From: JAXMHQ01 sp046346665
GTDB lineage: Bacteria > Verrucomicrobiota > Verrucomicrobiia > Limisphaerales > JAXMHQ01
DNA length: 64,000 nucleotides
Assembly: GCA_046346665.1 (NCBI GenBank)
Contig: JAXMHQ010000019.1
Location: 1-64,000 of the forward strand
Reading direction: 5' to 3'
The notes beneath the pieces are model-generated. The model saw only the letters and a list, made by a program, of their open reading frames with translations. It made no database searches and was not told the origin of the DNA. Positions 1 to 8,677 of the stretch are shown piece by piece. A program made the position numbers and the translations under genes. The stretch's first letter is position 1; each line of letters opens with the position of its first letter.

Positions 1-633
1 CTGAAGGAGATCCATCACCGCGTGAAGAACAACATGCAGCTCATTTCCAGCCTGCTCAACCTCCAGGGCGAATGCATCCAGGACCCGGAAGCGCGGCAGG
101 CATTCGAGCAGGCGCAGCACCGGATCCGGTCCATGGCGCTCATCCACGAGCGGTTTTACCGGAGCAGCAGCCTGGCGCAGATCGAGTTCAGCGAGTATCT
201 CCGCTCCCTGGTGGACATGCTGGTATCCACTTACCGGGCCGCCCAGGATCGCATCGAAGTCCGGCTGGAGACCGCGCCGGTTTCGCTGAACGTGGAACTG
301 GCCGTTCCGCTGGGCCTCTTCGTCAACGAACTGGTTTCCAACAGCCTCAAACACGCCTTCCGGGACGGGCGCGCCGGCAGGCTTGAAATTCTCCTCCGCC
401 AGCCGGGACCCGAGTCGCTGCAGCTCGGCGTCCGGGACAATGGCCGCGGATTTCCGGCGGGGTTCGATCTGAAGAACTCCTCGTCGCTCGGGCTGAAGCT
501 CGTGAACATCCTCGCGCACCAGTTGAAAGGAAACCTGGAATTCCGGACCGGCGCCGGCAGCGAATTCGATCTGCACATTCCGCTGCCGAAAAAGCCGCCG
601 GGCCCGCCCGAGCCGGACACCGCCGGCCTTTGA
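1..633 (+). CDS. Sensor histidine kinase, HisKA_2 type, C-terminal part (5' truncated by window)
   Basis: The reading frame is already open at base 1, so the gene starts upstream. The visible part begins with the HisKA_2 dimerisation/phosphoacceptor motif EIHHRVKNNMQLISSLL, whose His is the expected autophosphorylation site. An HATPase_c domain follows, with N box NELVSNSLKHAF, G1 box DNGRGFP and G2 box SLGLKLVNILA. It should autophosphorylate and pass phosphate to a response regulator; the receiver proteins encoded just downstream are candidates by proximity only. The sensory N-terminus is not visible, so the signal is unknown. The C-terminal tail is Pro-rich. Family assignment is firm. Confidence 0.9.
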   Translation: MKEIHHRVKNNMQLISSLLNLQGECIQDPEARQAFEQAQHRIRSMALIHERFYRSSSLAQIEFSEYLRSLVDMLVSTYRAAQDRIEVRLETAPVSLNVELAVPLGLFVNELVSNSLKHAFRDGRAGRLEILLRQPGPESLQLGVRDNGRGFPAGFDLKNSSSLGLKLVNILAHQLKGNLEFRTGAGSEFDLHIPLPKKPPGPPEPDTAGL

Positions 634-849
634 TTAAAGTGCTGTTCGCCTGCGTCTTGCGGTATTCCTCACTTCATAAGAGTAATCTAATTATTTATTT
701 AAGTAGCTTGAATTTTTACCGATAGCGCGGTTGACGCCGGTCCGAGCTCTCTGGGGGAGCTTTGAGGAACGGCGGTGTGGGTTGGGAAAGGCGTTGGGGC
801 AGCAGCGCGCCGGAGGCTGGATGGATTCGGACGCGTTGGGGCGGGTTGA
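634..849. other. AT-rich intergenic spacer
   Basis: No gene is recognised here. Bases about 660-720 are much more AT-rich than the surroundings, which fits a promoter region for the downstream two-component genes, but I could not choose a convincing -35/-10 pair. Confidence 0.4.
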
Positions 850-2613
850 GTGAATATGGGCAGCGTCTCCAAGCATCGGTTGTTGGAAAGTTCCAGGGGA
901 TCGAAGGGCCATTTGTATCCGGCTCCGGGGCATCCGCCCGCTTCATTTACTGCAAAGCTTGTCACGGAGGGTGTTGGCGTCCAGACATTGCGCACGGGGA
1001 CGGCGGCGGTGTCGGTTCCCGTGGCGCGGATCCTGGTGGTGGAGGACGAGGGTGTGGTGGCGCTGGATTTTCAGCATCGTTTGCAGCGGCTGGGCTACGC
1101 GGTGGCGGGGTTGGCGCAGGATGGGGACGAGGCGGTGCGGCTGGCGGGGGAGTCGAATCCGGACCTGGTCTTGATGGATATCCAGCTGGGGGACGGCATG
1201 GGGGGGATTGATGCGGCGCGGGCGATTTGCCGCGGGCGCGAGGTGCCGATTGTGTATGTGACGGCGAATGCGGATGACGACACGGTGAAGGAGGCGGTGC
1301 GTTCGAGTCCTTCGGGTTACATTCTCAAGCCGTTTGAGGATCGCGAGCTGGACACGGCGATCCGGATCGGGCTGGCGCGGCACGAGATGGACCTCCGGCT
1401 GAAGGAGAGCGAGCGCTGGTTCCAGGCGACGCTGCGGAGCATTGCGGACGGTTTGATCGCGACCGATGCGCGCGGCTTGATCCAGTTTTTCAATCCATCG
1501 GCCTCGAAGATCACGGGCTGGGAGCCGGGGGAGGCGCTGGGCCGGGCGCTGGGGGACATTTTTCCGCTGGCGAACGACGGGACGCACGGGGAGGACACGG
1601 ATTTTTTCACGGCGTTTCGGAAGCCGGGGTCGTTGCCGGGGAATTCGCGCACGGCGGTATTGACGCGCCGGGATGGGGAACGGATGCCGGTGGAATACCG
1701 GGCGGCGCACATTCATGACGACCGGGACCGTCCGGCGGGCTTGGTGGTGAGTTTCACGGACATCCGGGATCGCCGGCGTGCGGAGGACCGGATCCGGAGC
1801 GGGCAGGAGCGGCTGGCGCGCGCGCACGAAAAGCTGGTGCACAAGCACGAGGAGCTGCAGGGATTTTATCACACGGTATCGCACGAGCTGAAGACGCCGC
1901 TGACCTCCGCGCGGGAGTTTGTGGCGCTGGTATTGGAGGGGCTTGCGGGGGCGGTGACGGGGACTCAGCGGGAGTATCTGGGCATTGCGCTGGAGAGCTG
2001 CGACCAGATGCGGACGTGCATCAACGACATGCTGGATGTGACGCGGCTGGAGACGGGCAAGATGAGCCTGGAACTCAGGCGCGGCAACCCGGTGGAGCTG
2101 GTTCAACGTCTGGCGACCCGGCTGCGGCCGGCCGCGGAGCGCAAGGGGGTGGAGCTGTTGTGCCGCGCGGGTTTGAGCGCGCCGGAGATCCTGATGGATG
2201 AGACCCGGATCGCGCAGGTGGTTTCGAACCTGTTGAACAACGCGTTGAAGTTCACGCCTGCGGGCGGGAGGATCGAGGTTGGGATTCAGCCGGACGCAGT
2301 CGGGGACGGGGTGTTGATTGTGGTTCGGGACACGGGCTGCGGGATTCCGGCGTCGCACCAGGGGCGGATTTTTGACCGGTTGTACCAGGTCGGCCGGGAG
2401 GAGGAGGGCGGCTGCACGGGGCTGGGTCTGGGGTTGTTTATTTGCCAGGAGCTGGTGCGGCTGCACCGGGGAAGCATCCGGGTGGAGAGTGTTCCGGGCC
2501 GGGGGAGCACTTTCACGGTGCATTTGCCCGCATCCCCGGCCGGCGCGAATGCCCGGCCCCCGGGCGAGAGCCGGCTGCCGCGATTACCTTTTGAATCCTC
2601 AACCACAGACTAA
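850..2613 (+). CDS. Receiver-PAS-histidine kinase (hybrid sensor kinase with N-terminal receiver)
   Basis: Domains in order are a receiver (about residues 60-175, RILVVEDE acidic patch, phosphoacceptor D110 in LVLMDIQL, LKPFED switch Lys), a PAS domain (about 190-310), HisKA (phospho-His H345 in YHTVSHELKTP) and HATPase_c (NLLNNALKFTPAGG, DTGCGIP, GLGLGLFICQELV). There are no membrane segments, so it is a cytoplasmic kinase probably controlled by phosphorylation of its own receiver. The start is uncertain: GTG at 850 gives a 57-residue N-terminal extension with no domain, whereas GTG at 1009, preceded by a GGGGA box, starts just before the receiver. Third positions are strongly G-rich. Two receiver-only genes follow and probably belong to the same signalling unit. 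Confidence 0.9.
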   Translation: MNMGSVSKHRLLESSRGSKGHLYPAPGHPPASFTAKLVTEGVGVQTLRTGTAAVSVPVARILVVEDEGVVALDFQHRLQRLGYAVAGLAQDGDEAVRLAGESNPDLVLMDIQLGDGMGGIDAARAICRGREVPIVYVTANADDDTVKEAVRSSPSGYILKPFEDRELDTAIRIGLARHEMDLRLKESERWFQATLRSIADGLIATDARGLIQFFNPSASKITGWEPGEALGRALGDIFPLANDGTHGEDTDFFTAFRKPGSLPGNSRTAVLTRRDGERMPVEYRAAHIHDDRDRPAGLVVSFTDIRDRRRAEDRIRSGQERLARAHEKLVHKHEELQGFYHTVSHELKTPLTSAREFVALVLEGLAGAVTGTQREYLGIALESCDQMRTCINDMLDVTRLETGKMSLELRRGNPVELVQRLATRLRPAAERKGVELLCRAGLSAPEILMDETRIAQVVSNLLNNALKFTPAGGRIEVGIQPDAVGDGVLIVVRDTGCGIPASHQGRIFDRLYQVGREEEGGCTGLGLGLFICQELVRLHRGSIRVESVPGRGSTFTVHLPASPAGANARPPGESRLPRLPFESSTTD

Positions 2614-2644
2614 CCCTCAACCACGGATCCTGCGGACTGTAGTT

Positions 2645-3049
2645 ATGAAAAAAATACTGATTGCGGATGACGACCCTAAAATCCTGGCTGCGTTGACGCG
2701 CCGGCTGGAGGCGAACCAGTACGAGGTGCTTGCGGCGGGCAACGGTTTTGAGGCCATGAAGCTGATCCTGGAGGAGAAGCCGGATCTGTTGCTGCTGGAC
2801 ATCTGGATGCCGGTGGGGCTTGGATTTTCGGTGGCGGAGCGCCTGCGGGAATGTCGATTGAACATCCCGGTCATTTTCCTGACGGCGAGCCGGGCGCCGG
2901 GCTTGACGGATGTGGCGCGCAATGTGGGGGCGGCGGCGTTTGTGGAGAAGCCGTACGATCCCGAGCACCTGTTGCGACTGATTGACAAGGTTCTTCAACC
3001 GGGCAACCCGGCCATGGCCGAATCCTGCCCCGACCCCCAGCCCGCATGA
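2645..3049 (+). CDS. Single-domain response regulator (receiver only)
   Basis: The product is 134 residues of CheY-like receiver with no output domain. Visible are the acidic pocket ADDD near the N-terminus, the phosphoacceptor Asp in LLLLDIWMP, the Thr/Ser position in FLTAS and the conserved Lys in VEKPYDPEHL. It likely relays phosphate from the neighbouring kinase, or acts by protein-protein contact. The stop overlaps the start of the next receiver gene (ATGA at 3046), which implies translational coupling. The two proteins share the same layout (MKKILI start, VAERLR, EKPYDP), suggesting a tandem duplication. Confidence 0.92.
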   Translation: MKKILIADDDPKILAALTRRLEANQYEVLAAGNGFEAMKLILEEKPDLLLLDIWMPVGLGFSVAERLRECRLNIPVIFLTASRAPGLTDVARNVGAAAFVEKPYDPEHLLRLIDKVLQPGNPAMAESCPDPQPA

Positions 3050-3456
3050 AAAAAATCCTGATTGTGGAGGACGACGAGAGAATTGCGCGGGCGCTCGAGG
3101 TGCGGATTCGGAACGCAGGCTATGAGACGGCCGTGGCGGTGGACGGCTATACCGGGGTGTCCGTGGCGATCAAGACGCGGCCCGACCTGGTGTTGCTGGA
3201 CATTCACATGCCGGCCGGGGATGGCTTCAAGGTGGCGGAACGGCTGCGGGCGAACGGCGGGTCGCGCCCACCGATCATCTTCATCACCGCCTCGCGGAAG
3301 CCGGAGTTGTTCGACCGCGCACTGGCGATGGGGGCTTCCGGTTTCATCGAGAAACCCTACGATCCGGCGCGGGTCCTGGCACTGGTGGAGAACGTATTGA
3401 AGCTGCGGGATTCAATGGCTCCAAGATCACCCGGCGCGCCGCTTGCGGCGGGGTGA
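3046..3456 (+). CDS. Single-domain response regulator (receiver only), tandem paralogue
   Basis: This is a 136-residue CheY-like receiver with VEDDE acidic pocket, phosphoacceptor Asp in LVLLDIHMPAGDGF, ITAS Thr and IEKPYDPARVL Lys. Its start codon overlaps the stop of the preceding receiver gene by 4 bases. No DNA-binding or enzymatic output domain is present. Sequence and position suggest that it arose by duplication of its neighbour and joins the same phosphorelay. The short Pro/Ala/Gly-rich tail after about residue 122 is probably disordered. Confidence 0.92.
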   Translation: MKKILIVEDDERIARALEVRIRNAGYETAVAVDGYTGVSVAIKTRPDLVLLDIHMPAGDGFKVAERLRANGGSRPPIIFITASRKPELFDRALAMGASGFIEKPYDPARVLALVENVLKLRDSMAPRSPGAPLAAG

Positions 3457-3519
3457 TGCCGTATCCATAAACAGGGGGGCAGAAGGGCGCTGTCCTGATT
3501 TCACGCGCGGGGAAGCCGG

Positions 3520-3571
3520 TTAGGGCAAGGGCTGCACTCCGTGCAGCCGGCGCCGCGGAGTGGCGCCCTAC
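3520..3571. repeat. Nested palindromic intergenic repeat
   Basis: There are two adjacent stem-loops: GGCTGCAC..GTGCAGCC at 3530-3548, then GGCGCC..GGCGCC just after. The whole is bracketed by TAGGGC and GCCCTA. It resembles a mobile REP-type palindrome rather than a terminator, because no T-run follows. Confidence 0.55.
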
Positions 3572-3596
3572 CGATGGCGACGCCCTGCCGGCAGGG

Positions 3597-3771
3597 GGGT
3601 GCGAATTACGGCGAGCGTCAGGAGCGCGGCTGTGTCCGCCAGGACCAGCCGCAGAAACGTTCGATATTCCAACGCTTCCTGTCTTTTCCAACGCCTTCGC
3701 ATCTGCCACGTCCCTGCGGCTGATCCTTCGGATACAGCCGCGCTCCGGAAATGGACCCTCGTCTCAAATCG
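3597..3771. repeat. 175-bp dispersed intergenic repeat, copy 1
   Basis: It aligns without gaps to 55304-55478, with about 14 mismatches in 175 bases by my hand count. It lies in the 431-base gap (3457-3887) between the receiver genes and ppc, which otherwise holds only the palindrome at 3520-3571. On the minus strand both copies keep an open frame encoding peptides such as YRTFLRLVLADTAALLTLAV. It could be a decayed coding remnant or a non-autonomous element. Confidence 0.8.
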
Positions 3772-3887
3772 TATCCCGGCAGGAGGCGGGATTTGATTCC
3801 GGCACGGAATGTGGCATTCTTGCGCCGGTCCCATGAACAAAGCCGGCGGCGCGAGTCGCGGCGCGGCTTTGGGGGGATCGATTCCGC

Positions 3888-6332
3888 ATGACGGACCAAT
3901 TGATACAAGACATCGGGCACATCACGGGGCGCCTGGATGCGATCATCCGGGAGCAAGCCGGCGCGATGGTGTTCCGGCACCTGGAGGAGATCCGCCGCCT
4001 GGCGCGGCAGCATCGGCACAACGGCGACCTCGCGTCGCTGCAGGCGAAGCGTTCGCTGATCCAGCGGCTGACCGTGGGCGAGGCGTACCAGATTGCGCAC
4101 GCGTTCAGCCTGTATTTTCAACTGACCAACATCTGCGAGGAGCGGGCGCGGATCCGGCATTTGCGGGGGCACCCGGCGCCGGCGATGTCGCTGAAGAGTT
4201 TGTTCCGCGAATTGCGCGAGGCGGGCGTGACGCCGCGGCGATTGCAGCGCTGCCTGGACGACCTTCAAATCCAGCCGGTGCTGACGGCGCATCCGACCGA
4301 GGCGAAGCGCCGCGCGGTGCTGTCGCAGATCGGGCGTCTTGCCGAGAACTGGGACGATCCCGACGAGGTGCTGGAAGCGTTGTGGCAGACCGAGGAAGTG
4401 CGCGAGCGGCGGGTGTTGCCGCTGCACGAGGTTCAGAAGGTGTTGTTTTATTTCAACCGGACGATCTTCGAGACCGCGGCGAATTTTTACCGGGAATTCG
4501 ACACCGAACTGGCGGCGGAATATCCGGGCGTGAAGCGGAGCCGTCATTTCCTGACCTTTGCGAGCTGGGTGGGCGGGGACCGGGATGGCAACCCGCTGGT
4601 GACTCCGGAGGTGAGCGCGAGCGCGATGCAATGGCACCGGTGCTCGGCGTTTGATTTTTACGAGCGCGAATGCGCGAAGCTTGTCCAGGAAATCACGCAC
4701 GCGAGCGAGCCTCCGCCCCAGGAGCCGGCGCAGTCGGGCGCGGACGACGGCACGCCGTTCCAGCCTTACGAAGTGTTGAGAAAGCGGCTGGCGGCGCTGC
4801 GGATCCGGTTGCGCCGGGGCGAGGCGGAGATCGGCGAACTGACGGGAGTGCTGGAGGAGGTGCAGGAGCGGTTGAGCCGGCAGGGCGCGCGCCGCGCGGC
4901 GCAGGGCCGTGTGCTCCGGCTGCTCACCCAGGCGCGCACATTCGGATTTCACCTGGCGGAACTGGATTTCCGGGATCACAGCGGGAATCTGGATTCCGCG
5001 CCGGCCGAGTTGCTGGCCGAATTCCGGGCGATCCGCCGCTTGCAGAAGCTGCACGGCGCACAATCGGCGAGCCGCTACATCCTGAGCATGACGCGGAGCG
5101 CGTCGGACATTCTGGCGCTGGTGCGGCTGGCGGGCCGGGCGGGGGTTCGCGACCTGGATTTTGTTCCGTTATTCGAGACGATTCACGACCTGGAGAGCGC
5201 GCCGAAGATCCTGGCCGAGCTCTGGTCGAACCGGCGCTATCGCCGGCACCTGGAGCGGCGCGGGCGGGTGCAGGAGGTGATGGTCGGGTATTCGGATTCC
5301 AACAAGGACGGCGGTTACCTGGCCGCGAACTGGTATTTGTACCGGGCACAGAAGGAAATTTCGGCGCTGGCGGACGAGTGGGGGCTGGGCCTGCGGTTTT
5401 TCCATGGGAAAGGCGGCACGGTGGACCGCGGGGGCGGTTCGAGTTACCGGAGCCTGCGCGCCCAGCCGCACGCCGCGCACGGCGGCCGGCTCCGCATCAC
5501 GGAACAGGGCGAGGTGATCTCGCTGAAATATTCAAGCCCCGAAATCGCCCAGCGCAACCTCGAGCAGCTCGCGTCGGCCGTCATCGGGTCGCAGTGCCTG
5601 CCCGAGCCGGAATCCGCCGCCCGCCTGCCCGGCTGGGAGGCCGCGACGGAGCGTCTCGCCCGGATGTCGTTCGACGCCTATCAACAACTCGTCTACAAAA
5701 CCCCGGCGTTCACGGAGTATTTCTGGCAGGCGACACCGATCGACTTGATCGAGCATCTGCGGCTGGGATCGCGGCCGACGCGGCGGCAGGCCACGACGGA
5801 CATCCGGGAACTGCGGGCGATTCCGTGGGTGTTCGCCTGGACGCAGTCGCGGCACCTGCTGTCGGCCTGGTACGGGGTCGGGCGGGCGCTGGAGCAGTTC
5901 GCGTCGGAACGAACGGACGGGCTGGAATTGCTGCAGGACATGTATGCGCACTGGCCGTTTTTCCGGGTGCTGCTGGACAACGCGGAGGTGTCGCTGGCGA
6001 AGGCCGACCTCGGGATCGCGCGGCAATACGCGGCGATGGTGAAGTCCGAGGAAACACGGGAGACGATTTTCGGGGAGATTCAATCGGAGTACCGGCGCGC
6101 GGTGCGGATGGTGTTGCGGGTGAGCGGGCGGGGGCGGTTGCTGGAGACGCAGCCGGTGCTGGCGCATTCGATTCACCGGCGGAACCCGTCGGTGGACCCG
6201 TTGAATTTTCTGCAGATCCGGTTTTTGACGCAATGGCGCTCGGGCGGCGCGCGGGAGCGCACGGAGCAATTGCGGCGGCTGCTGGCGCTCACGGTGAACG
6301 GCATCGCGCACGGCATGAAGAGCACGGGGTAG
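3888..6332 (+). CDS. ppc: Phosphoenolpyruvate carboxylase
   Basis: It converts PEP and bicarbonate to oxaloacetate, refilling the TCA cycle in the cytoplasm. Family signatures are LTAHPTEAKRR (catalytic H135), GGDRDGNPLVT, GYSDSNKDGGYLAA, the glycine loop FHGKGGTVDRGGG (H506-R514), the ITEQGE segment, IPWVFAWTQSR and the C-terminal GIAHGMKSTG. It has 814 residues, somewhat short for the family (usually about 880-970). Two loop residues differ from the common FHGRGGSIGRGG form: K508 replaces Arg and D513 replaces Gly, while R514 is kept. ATG 3888 has a GGGGGGAT box about 10 bases upstream. The gene is probably monocistronic. Confidence 0.96.
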   Translation: MTDQLIQDIGHITGRLDAIIREQAGAMVFRHLEEIRRLARQHRHNGDLASLQAKRSLIQRLTVGEAYQIAHAFSLYFQLTNICEERARIRHLRGHPAPAMSLKSLFRELREAGVTPRRLQRCLDDLQIQPVLTAHPTEAKRRAVLSQIGRLAENWDDPDEVLEALWQTEEVRERRVLPLHEVQKVLFYFNRTIFETAANFYREFDTELAAEYPGVKRSRHFLTFASWVGGDRDGNPLVTPEVSASAMQWHRCSAFDFYERECAKLVQEITHASEPPPQEPAQSGADDGTPFQPYEVLRKRLAALRIRLRRGEAEIGELTGVLEEVQERLSRQGARRAAQGRVLRLLTQARTFGFHLAELDFRDHSGNLDSAPAELLAEFRAIRRLQKLHGAQSASRYILSMTRSASDILALVRLAGRAGVRDLDFVPLFETIHDLESAPKILAELWSNRRYRRHLERRGRVQEVMVGYSDSNKDGGYLAANWYLYRAQKEISALADEWGLGLRFFHGKGGTVDRGGGSSYRSLRAQPHAAHGGRLRITEQGEVISLKYSSPEIAQRNLEQLASAVIGSQCLPEPESAARLPGWEAATERLARMSFDAYQQLVYKTPAFTEYFWQATPIDLIEHLRLGSRPTRRQATTDIRELRAIPWVFAWTQSRHLLSAWYGVGRALEQFASERTDGLELLQDMYAHWPFFRVLLDNAEVSLAKADLGIARQYAAMVKSEETRETIFGEIQSEYRRAVRMVLRVSGRGRLLETQPVLAHSIHRRNPSVDPLNFLQIRFLTQWRSGGARERTEQLRRLLALTVNGIAHGMKSTG

Positions 6333-6356
6333 GGAGGGCCGGCCCGAATATTTTCG

Positions 6357-6378
6357 GGGACGGCGAGGACGCCGTCCC
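6357..6378. repeat. GGGACGGCG stem-loop (family of GC palindromes)
   Basis: This is a perfect 9-bp stem (6357-6365 with 6370-6378) around the loop AGGA, 25 bases after the ppc stop. Related palindromes occur at 7014, 7092, 8645 and 47607. No T-run follows, so it is either a dispersed repeat or a poor terminator. Confidence 0.6.
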
Positions 6379-6450
6379 TCCCGGTTGAAGCCATCCGGCG
6401 GTTGATGACATCATTTTGACGAATTGCCTGGCGGGGTGATTGATGTCAGG

Positions 6451-7005
6451 ATGAGGCGAATGAGAGCGTGTATTTGTTCGCTGGGAATTTTGTTCGCACT
6501 GGCTTTTCCGGGGTCTGCGCCGGGGGGTGATTCGGCTGCCCCTGTGGATTCCTCCGCGTCGCTTCTGGTGAACGGCGATTTCAGCCGGGACACACGGAAC
6601 TGGGTGTTGGAGGAGGCGGGGGCGACGGGCTGGATGGAATGTGTCCCGAAAGGACCCGAGGATCGGCCCGCGCTGAAGGTGACCGTGTCGACGGTGGGCG
6701 ACAAAGCCTGGCGGCTGCAACTCTACCAGGCGGGCGTTCACATCGAGAAGGGGCGGCATTACGTGCTGACCTTCCGGGCCAAGGCGAGCCGGCCGGAGAC
6801 CATCATGGTGAACTGCATGCAGGACCACGAGCCTTGGGATCACCACACCCAGATGCAGGTGTCGATCTCGACCGAATGGAAACGGCAGCAGGTGACTTTT
6901 GAAGGCCCGTGGACGGATGACAAGTCGAGGATTTCGTTTACGAACCTGGGCACGACGCCTGGCCAGGTGTGGTGGTTTGCGGATTGTTCCCTGGTGGCCA
7001 AATAG
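6451..7005 (+). CDS. Exported carbohydrate-binding-module-like protein (CBM4/9 fold)
   Basis: A signal peptide (CSLGILFALAFPGSAPGG) is followed by a single jelly-roll-like domain with hallmarks of CBM4_9: LLVNGDFSRDTRNWVL at its start, YVLTFRAKAS in the middle and WKRQQVTFEGPW near the end. It is about 184 residues with no catalytic domain. It probably binds a glycan outside the cytoplasm. ATG 6451 and ATG 6460 are both possible; GAGG lies just upstream of the second. It is followed by another exported protein with a concanavalin-like domain, which hints at shared work on polysaccharide. The fold call is by motif similarity. Confidence 0.7.
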   Translation: MRRMRACICSLGILFALAFPGSAPGGDSAAPVDSSASLLVNGDFSRDTRNWVLEEAGATGWMECVPKGPEDRPALKVTVSTVGDKAWRLQLYQAGVHIEKGRHYVLTFRAKASRPETIMVNCMQDHEPWDHHTQMQVSISTEWKRQQVTFEGPWTDDKSRISFTNLGTTPGQVWWFADCSLVAK

Positions 7006-7013
7006 AGGCGTGA

Positions 7014-7109
7014 GGGACGGCGTCCCGCCGTCCCCAACCGATCTGTTCCGCTCCTGGTCCGATCGGTCTGCCGTATCCAACGCATGTTTGGGCCGGCGAG
7101 GACGCCGGC
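7014..7109. repeat. Two GC-rich stem-loops of the GGGACGGC/GCCGGCG family
   Basis: A hairpin at 7014-7034 pairs GGGACGG with CCGTCCC. A second at 7092-7109 has a perfect 7-bp stem GCCGGCG/CGCCGGC with the same AGGA loop as the copy at 6357. They fill the short gap before the next gene. Confidence 0.55.
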
Positions 7110-7173
7110 GCTCCCAGGCCGCATGTCGCCTTCCGTCTTTTCTATTTGCGCCGCGGGCTCTAAATTTCACGCC

Positions 7174-7917
7174 ATGAATCGATTGTTCCCTTTCCTCGTT
7201 TTTATACTGGCAGCCGCTTCGCTCGGGGCGGAGCCGGTGGCGGTTCCCGACTGGGCGTTGCCCGGGTCGGCGACGCATCAGCAGGTGCCGCCACCCGCGG
7301 GGTTTCATCGGCCGACCGTGACCTTCGATGCGCCGCTCGGGATTTTTACAGGCCAATCCGACATCGGCGGCCCGCTGTTGCCGGGCAGCGCGAGCTTCGA
7401 TCCGGCGACGGGCCGCTACACGCTGAACTCGGCCAGTTACAACATCTGGTATTTCCGCGACGAATTTCGCTACGCCTGGAAGCGAATGTCCGGCGACGTG
7501 TCGCTCGCGGCGGATGTGACGTTTCCGAATCCGCAGGGTTACGACGACCGCAAAGCGGTCCTGGTGATCCGGCAGGACCTGGATGACGATTCGAAGGAAG
7601 TCATGGTGGCGCTGCACGGGGCGGGGTTGATTCACCTGGCGTACCGGCCGGAGAAGGGCGCGGACATCCGGGAAGCGTGCAAATTGAAGGTGGACTCCAA
7701 GCCGGTGCGGATTGGGATCGAGAAGCGGGGCGATGTGTTTCGACTGCTGGTGAGCACGAACGGCGGGCCGATGCAGGCGTTCGGGCAATCCGCGACGCTG
7801 CCGTTGAAGGCACCGTTTTACGCCGGGATCGGGTTTTGTTCGCATGTGCCGGACAAGAGCGATACGGCGGTGTTGTCGAACGTGGTGCTGGAGAACACGG
7901 CGGGGAAGGTGAAGTGA
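7174..7917 (+). CDS. Exported protein with DUF1349/concanavalin A-like domain
   Basis: The start at 7174 gives a clean signal peptide (MNRLFPFLVFILAAASLGA); an upstream in-frame ATG at 7084 would add an unsupported extension. The mature 225-residue domain carries YNIWYFRDEFRYAWKRMSG, a segment seen in concanavalin A-like domains attached to TolB-type biopolymer proteins, then repeated beta-strand patterns such as RKAVLVIRQDLDDDSKEVM. It may bind or sense an extracellular ligand, probably a glycan. The stop overlaps the start of the HAD gene (TGATGA), so the two are probably co-translated. Function is inferred only. Confidence 0.65.
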   Translation: MNRLFPFLVFILAAASLGAEPVAVPDWALPGSATHQQVPPPAGFHRPTVTFDAPLGIFTGQSDIGGPLLPGSASFDPATGRYTLNSASYNIWYFRDEFRYAWKRMSGDVSLAADVTFPNPQGYDDRKAVLVIRQDLDDDSKEVMVALHGAGLIHLAYRPEKGADIREACKLKVDSKPVRIGIEKRGDVFRLLVSTNGGPMQAFGQSATLPLKAPFYAGIGFCSHVPDKSDTAVLSNVVLENTAGKVK

Positions 7918-8642
7918 TGACGGGGCAGGCGATGATCCGGCTGGTTTTATTCGACATTGACGGGACGCTGGTGCACACGGGCGGCGCCGGCGTGAAGGCG
8001 TTTGCGGAGGTGTTCCGGACGGAGTTCGGGACGGTGGACGGATTTGAGCGGCTGAAATTTGCGGGCCGGACCGACTACAGCCTGATGCGGGAATTTTTCA
8101 GTTTTCACAACATCCCCGCGAGCCCGGAGAACTGCCGGCGGTTTGTGGACCGGTATGTGTTTTTCCTGGACCACATCCTGGCCACGAGCCGGACGGAGGC
8201 GTGTCCGGGCGTGTGGGAATTCCTGGGGGAACTGCGGGCGCTGCGGCCGCCGCCGATGATCGGGTTGTTAACAGGCAATTTAAGGTTAGGCGCGGAGATC
8301 AAGCTGCGGCATTTCGATTTGTGGAAGGAATTCGAGATGGGGGCGTTTGCGGACGATCACGAAGACCGGGACCGGATCGCGGCGGCGGCGCGGGATCGCG
8401 GGAGCCGGATTTTGGGGGGCGGGCTGCGCGGGGAGGAGGTCCTGGTGATCGGGGACACGCCATATGACATTCGCTGCGGCCGGGCGATTGGGGCGAAGGT
8501 GCTGGCGGTGGCGACGGGCGGGGCGAGTTACGAGGAGTTGTTAAAGCACGACGCGGACTGGACGGTGAGGGATTTGACGGAAATCAGGGCGGCTGAAGTC
8601 TGCGGGCACGGCAGGGCCAGGGCCGTAGGACAATCGCTATAA
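7917..8642 (+). CDS. HAD-superfamily phosphatase (phosphoglycolate phosphatase-like)
   Basis: HAD motif I is DIDGTLVHTGGAG (nucleophile and acid/base Asp), motif II is the Thr in LLTGN, and motif IV is GDTPYDIRCGRAIG. An alpha-helical cap lies between motifs I and II (about residues 20-95). It is about 241 residues, typical of Gph-like subfamily I enzymes. The substrate cannot be read from sequence; phosphoglycolate or a sugar phosphate is plausible. The start overlaps the previous stop; an alternative ATG lies at 7932. Confidence 0.85.
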   Translation: MTGQAMIRLVLFDIDGTLVHTGGAGVKAFAEVFRTEFGTVDGFERLKFAGRTDYSLMREFFSFHNIPASPENCRRFVDRYVFFLDHILATSRTEACPGVWEFLGELRALRPPPMIGLLTGNLRLGAEIKLRHFDLWKEFEMGAFADDHEDRDRIAAAARDRGSRILGGGLRGEEVLVIGDTPYDIRCGRAIGAKVLAVATGGASYEELLKHDADWTVRDLTEIRAAEVCGHGRARAVGQSL

Positions 8643-8644
8643 TG

Positions 8645-8666
8645 GGGACGCCGGGGACGGCGTCCC
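8645..8666. repeat. GGGACGCC stem-loop
   Basis: This 8-bp perfect stem (8645-8652 with 8659-8666) lies between the convergent HAD gene and the FmdB-like gene. It belongs to the same GC palindrome family as 6357, 7014 and 47607, and could stop transcription from either side although no T-run is present. Confidence 0.5.
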
Positions 8667-8677
8667 TCCCGGGGAAA

